Shown here: in pieces, positions 36,463-39,222 of the stretch
Layout of the letters: each line of letters opens with the position of its first letter
How positions within the stretch are numbered: the stretch's first letter is position 1
Assembly (NCBI RefSeq): GCF_945956965.1
Contig: NZ_CAMFJS010000036.1
Coordinates: 1-39,222 of the forward strand
DNA: 39,222 bases
Source of the DNA: an uncultured Roseateles sp.
GTDB taxonomy: Bacteria > Pseudomonadota > Gammaproteobacteria > Burkholderiales > Burkholderiaceae_C
Reading direction: 5' to 3'
Translations under genes and position numbers: made by a program
The notes under the pieces: generated by a model
Databases searched by the model: none
The model's input: only the letters and a program-made list of their open reading frames with translations
What the model was told of the DNA's origin: nothing

Positions 36463-36657
36463 TCAAGCCTTGAGGCCTTCGGCTTCGAGATCGACCGCGC
36501 GGGCCTCGTTCTCCAGCATCACCGGAATGCCGTCGCGCACCGGGAAGGCCAGGCGGTCGGCGCGGCACAGCAGCTCGCGCTTGTCGGCGCTGCGCAGGTC
36601 TTCCAGCGGCCCTTTGCAAAGGGGGCAGACCAGGATTTCAATCAGGCGGGTGTCCAT
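36463..36657 (-). CDS. Trm112-family protein
   Basis: A 64-residue protein of the Trm112/YcaR family. In eukaryotes and archaea Trm112 activates methyltransferases; the bacterial role is not settled. Family marks are [14 protein letters not shown] and the end [16 protein letters not shown] third Cys lies in [13 protein letters not shown]. The lpxK-trm112-kdsB order is common in proteobacteria and is the main clue to function, which may be tied to LPS synthesis or to regulation of neighbouring enzymes. Confidence 0.93.
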   Translation of the reverse strand: MDTRLIEILVCPLCKGPLEDLRSADKRELLCRADRLAFPVRDGIPVMLENEARAVDLEAEGLKA

Positions 36658-36694
36658 CGGGTGGGGTCCAGTTAACTTGCGGTAATCGTTCGGT

Positions 36695-37783
36695 TCAATG
36701 CGGGCGCAGGCCCAGCGCGGCCAAGCGCACTTGCACGGCTTGCGCGAAAGCCGGCTCGGGGCAGAAGTCTAGCGCCGCCACCCAGACTTGGGTGGCACCG
36801 CAGCGGGCCGGATCGAGCTTGATGGCGTCTTTCTCGGTCACAAGCACATGGCGGGTGCTGGCGGGCCAGGGCAGGGCGGCGAAGTCGAAATGATCCGCCA
36901 GGGGCAGGGTGTTGAAGCGCAGGCCCTGGGCGCTGAGCATGTCGAAAAAGCGCTGCGGTTGGGCCATGCCGGCGGCCGCCAGCAACTGATCCGCCGGCAG
37001 CGTGCGCAAGGCCTGCAAGGCTTCCTGCGTGGCAGGCTGGCCGGCCCACCAGTCGCTCAGGGCAACCGCGCCACTCAAACGTCGCTGGGCCAAAAAGCCC
37101 GGTAAAGCCGTGCTGGGCGCTGCGGCGTTGTAGAGCACGATCTCATTCGCCTTGGCCGCCGCCGTAGCAGGTTGGCGCAAGGGGCCGCTGGGCAGCAACT
37201 GGCCATTGCCCACGCCGCGCTCATCAAACACCAGGATGGCCAGCGCACGAGGCAGGCGCAGATGTTGTAGGCCATCATCGCTGACCAGCAATTGCAACTC
37301 GGGGTGGGCATGCAGCAGGGCGCGCGCGGCGGCAACGCGGTCCCGCCCCACGGCCACCGGTACGCCGCTGCGCAAGTGGATCAGCAGCGGCTCGTCACCC
37401 ACTTCGGCGGCGCTGCTGCTGCGCGTGACCAAAGCCAGCGCATCGTCCTTGCGGCCATAGCCGCGTGAGATGACACCGGCCCGCAGCCCCATCTGCTGGC
37501 ATAGCGTGAGCAGAGCAAGGGTCGTGGGCGTTTTGCCGGCGCCGCCGACGATCCAGTTGCCCACCACCACCACGGGTACGGGCAGCGACTCGGCGCGCAG
37601 CAGGCCGAGGCGGTAGAGCCCATTGCGCAGGCTGTTGAGCAGGCGATGGAGCAGGCTCAGGGGCAGCACCGCCAGGCTCAGCAGGGGCCAGGTCTTGCCC
37701 CCAGCATGGGCAGCGCCTTGGCTGCTTTTGCTGTACCACTCTCGCTGCAGCCTTGTGGCCAGCAACTGGCCCAGGGGCTTCAT
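36695..37783 (-). CDS. lpxK: tetraacyldisaccharide 4'-kinase
   Basis: A 362-residue inner-membrane-bound kinase that phosphorylates the lipid A disaccharide at the 4' position. It has an N-terminal hydrophobic or amphipathic anchor (about 30-65, [20 protein letters not shown]), the P-loop [33 protein letters not shown] (with the conserved Asp-Asp), and the C-terminal [10 protein letters not shown]. Length is normal. It starts two bases after the exbD stop and is the middle gene of the exbB-exbD-lpxK-trm112-kdsB operon. Confidence 0.96.
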   Translation of the reverse strand: MKPLGQLLATRLQREWYSKSSQGAAHAGGKTWPLLSLAVLPLSLLHRLLNSLRNGLYRLGLLRAESLPVPVVVVGNWIVGGAGKTPTTLALLTLCQQMGLRAGVISRGYGRKDDALALVTRSSSAAEVGDEPLLIHLRSGVPVAVGRDRVAAARALLHAHPELQLLVSDDGLQHLRLPRALAILVFDERGVGNGQLLPSGPLRQPATAAAKANEIVLYNAAAPSTALPGFLAQRRLSGAVALSDWWAGQPATQEALQALRTLPADQLLAAAGMAQPQRFFDMLSAQGLRFNTLPLADHFDFAALPWPASTRHVLVTEKDAIKLDPARCGATQVWVAALDFCPEPAFAQAVQVRLAALGLRPH

Positions 37784-37785
37784 GC

Positions 37786-38202
37786 TCAGCGGCCGCTGGA
37801 CTGGGCGGCGAAGGTCAGTCGCGACAAGCCGGCGCGGCGCGCTGCATCCATCACATTGACCACCGACTGGTGGGCCGAGGCGGCATCGGCCGACACCACG
37901 ATCATGATCTCGGCATTGCCGCCCGCGGCCTGGCTGAGCGCGGCGCTGAGCAATTCGACCGAGCGGCCATCCACCGGCTGTGAATTGACCACATAGCGGC
38001 CATCCGCTGCGACGGCCACGACGATCTCGCGCGGCCTGTCTTTGAGTTGCTCGGCGTCGGCCACCGGCAGGCTGACCTGCAACTCGGTGAACTTGGAGTA
38101 AGTGGTGGAGAGCATCAAAAAGATCAGCACCACCAACAAGACGTCGATGAAAGGGATCAGATTGATTTCAGGCTCTTCGCGTGGACGCTGTCTGAACTTC
38201 AT
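37786..38202 (-). CDS. exbD: ExbD/TolR-type biopolymer transport protein (LPS operon copy)
   Basis: A 138-residue protein with the one-helix/periplasmic-domain layout of ExbD. The proton-relay Asp is D20 in LIPFIDVLLVVLIFLML. The periplasmic domain (about 45-130) contains IVVAVAADGRYVVNSQPV and VNVMDAARRAGLSRLTFA. It has lower similarity to the two ExbDs near 31.5-32.4 kb, so the motor pair here is a separate lineage. It sits directly before lpxK with a two-base gap. The pairing of exbBD with lpxK is common in Burkholderiales; whether this motor serves lipid transport is not known to me. Confidence 0.93.
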   Translation of the reverse strand: MKFRQRPREEPEINLIPFIDVLLVVLIFLMLSTTYSKFTELQVSLPVADAEQLKDRPREIVVAVAADGRYVVNSQPVDGRSVELLSAALSQAAGGNAEIMIVVSADAASAHQSVVNVMDAARRAGLSRLTFAAQSSGR

Positions 38203-38224
38203 GGCGGACTCTGCAGTTCGAGCT

Positions 38225-38842
38225 TCAGGCCAGGAAGCGCTTGAGGTGGGAAAGCAGGCGATCGCTGGCCTGTTCCATCTCCATCACCCGGTCTTCCACC
38301 CGGCCACGGAAGTAGCGGTAGAACATCAGGCTGGGGATGGCCACCATCAAACCGAAGGCGGTGTTGTAGAGCGCAATCGAGATGCCGTGCGCCATTTGCG
38401 TCGGGTTGTTGCCGGTGGGGCCTTGGCTGCCAAAGATCTCGATCATGCCCACCACCGTGCCCAGCAAGCCCAGCAGGGGCGCAGCTGTGGCGATGGTGCC
38501 CAGGGTGTTGAGGTAGCGTTCCATACGGTGGATGGCGCGGCGCCCGGCGATCTCGAAGACCTGGCGCAGCTTGTCCTCGCTCAGGTCGGGCTCATTGCTG
38601 GCGGCGCGCAGGCCGGCGGCCAGCACCTCGCCCAGAGCCGAGTTCTCGGCCAGCCGGTTGATCAGCTCGGCATTGGGCAGGCTTTGCTGGCTGATGCCCA
38701 GCACCTCTTCCAACAAGCGCGGCGGCGCGATGCGGTTGGCGCGCAAGCTGGACAGGCGCTCAATGATCAAGGCCAAGGCCAGGACGGAACAGATCAGCAA
38801 GGGCCAGATTGGCCAGCCAGCGGCTTGTATGATGGAAAACAA
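38225..38842 (-). CDS. exbB: ExbB/TolQ-type proton channel protein, TTG start
   Basis: A 205-residue MotA/TolQ/ExbB protein. One N-terminal helix (about 9-28, GWPIWPLLICSVLALALII) is followed by a long cytoplasmic part and two helices (LGTIATAAPLLGLLGTVVGMI near 115-135 and GISIALYNTAFGLMVAIPSLMF near 150-172). No ATG is available near the 5' end. The start is TTG 38842, preceded by AGGGG with a six-base spacer, and the first residues (MFSIIQAAGWPIWPLLIC) fit the family. It is the first gene of the operon; the leader runs to the right edge region. Confidence 0.92.
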   Translation of the reverse strand: MFSIIQAAGWPIWPLLICSVLALALIIERLSSLRANRIAPPRLLEEVLGISQQSLPNAELINRLAENSALGEVLAAGLRAASNEPDLSEDKLRQVFEIAGRRAIHRMERYLNTLGTIATAAPLLGLLGTVVGMIEIFGSQGPTGNNPTQMAHGISIALYNTAFGLMVAIPSLMFYRYFRGRVEDRVMEMEQASDRLLSHLKRFLA

Positions 38843-38992
38843 AGACGACCCCTGTCGAAAAAATCCTGATCCAGCCGCAGGCCAGTCAGATGCGCTGGCC
38901 GGTGCGGAGCAAGTGAATGCGCGCGATTATGGCCTGAAGCAAAGGCCGCTTTCATCACGCGTCAACTTGCTTGGCAAACAATCCACCGCAGC

Positions 38993-39001
38993 TGTGGATA
39001 A
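38993..39001. promoter_or_regulatory. perfect DnaA box
   Basis: TGTGGATAA is the exact complement of the consensus DnaA box TTATCCACA. It lies in the gap between exbB and the right edge, and the DNA to its right (39043-39105) is AT-rich. Only one clear box is seen, so this is not by itself an origin of replication; it could be a DnaA-regulated promoter or a chance match. Confidence 0.4.
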
Positions 39002-39107
39002 CTTTGTGGGCAAACCTCGTCACACGGGCCGCAGGCCTTGAAAAATCAAGGCTTTGGACAAATTGCTTAAATCTTGAGCAGGAAAAAATAACTTGAAGAA
39101 CAAGCGT

Positions 39108-39221
39108 TTATGTGCGAATGACGGTTCCGTGACGGCTGCGGTGCCAGGTCTTGCCCGCCGTCGCGAAATTGTGGAAGACCGCCTGTTTGCCGTGACGCTT
39201 GGAGCCGCCTTGTGGCCATGA
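39108..39221 (-). CDS. possible C-terminal end of a minus-strand gene, cut by the window edge
   Basis: On the minus strand an open frame of 37 residues enters from the right edge and stops at TAA 39110-39108. It reads GGSKRHGKQAVFHNFATAGK and ends WHRSRHGTVIRT, a basic, His-rich tail. Its codons favour G or C at the third position as real genes here do, but other frames are also open over so short a stretch. The family is not recognised. Confidence 0.25.
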   Translation of the reverse strand, partial: SWPQGGSKRHGKQAVFHNFATAGKTWHRSRHGTVIRT

Positions 39222-39222
39222 A

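Noticed and set aside
38993-39105. possible replication origin
   Set aside because: Only one DnaA box is visible, and none of dnaA, dnaN, rpmH or parAB is near; a single box is not enough.

Overview
The window looks like the chromosome of a high-GC betaproteobacterium of the order Burkholderiales. Protein style points to the Roseateles/Paucibacter/Rubrivivax side of the order, but that finer placement is inference. Supporting signs are the PHA regulator gene phaR, the smpB / ratA-rnfH divergent pair, the exbB-exbD-lpxK-trm112-kdsB-adk run, and strong G/C preference at third codon positions. About 35 genes can be supported. Most are conserved housekeeping genes; one short accessory stretch lies at the left end.

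Left end (1-3183): the 3' part of a tRNA-Val(GAC) with its terminator is followed by about 3 kb of accessory DNA. It holds two small Cys-knuckle (zinc-ribbon-like) proteins, an AT-richer secreted protein of unknown function, and a decayed 3' end of an IS110-family transposase gene. Housekeeping block 1 (3184-11048): M13 peptidase pepO, phaR, rimO and metC on the plus strand; smpB on the minus strand diverging from ratA-rnfH; a DUF4124 envelope protein on the minus strand. Block 2 (11193-17730): guaB from a TATAAT promoter, a TetA-type MFS transporter, guaA, a one-helix small protein, tadA, and ldcA with a His-rich tail. Purine (GMP) synthesis and tRNA/wall maintenance genes run in one direction.

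Block 3 (17868-24514) is a complete four-gene peptide-type ABC importer (lipoprotein binding protein, two permeases, one double-NBD ATPase). Its gene layout resembles yejABEF. The binding protein has an extra C-terminal membrane helix, and the second permease is about 190 residues longer than a usual OppC. Block 4 (24885-33857) is a TonB uptake block: a 984-residue TonB-dependent receptor, a TPR-aspartyl/asparaginyl beta-hydroxylase (AspH-type) protein, then tonB-exbB-exbD-exbD and a periplasmic TPR-like protein. The likely working unit is receptor plus energising motor, with the hydroxylase and TPR protein as partners of unknown role.

Block 5 (33899-39222) is on the minus strand: an HSD10-like short-chain dehydrogenase behind a palindromic operator of LiuR type, adk, and the exbB-exbD-lpxK-trm112-kdsB operon for lipid A/Kdo supply with a second motor pair. 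The right edge has a perfect DnaA box in an AT-richer gap and perhaps the end of one more minus-strand gene.

I found no CRISPR array, intact mobile element, prophage or obvious defence system. The best leads are the TonB/AspH/TPR block, the unusual ABC importer, the His-tailed LdcA, the interleaved palindromes before the dehydrogenase, and a terminator-like hairpin in the probable adk leader.
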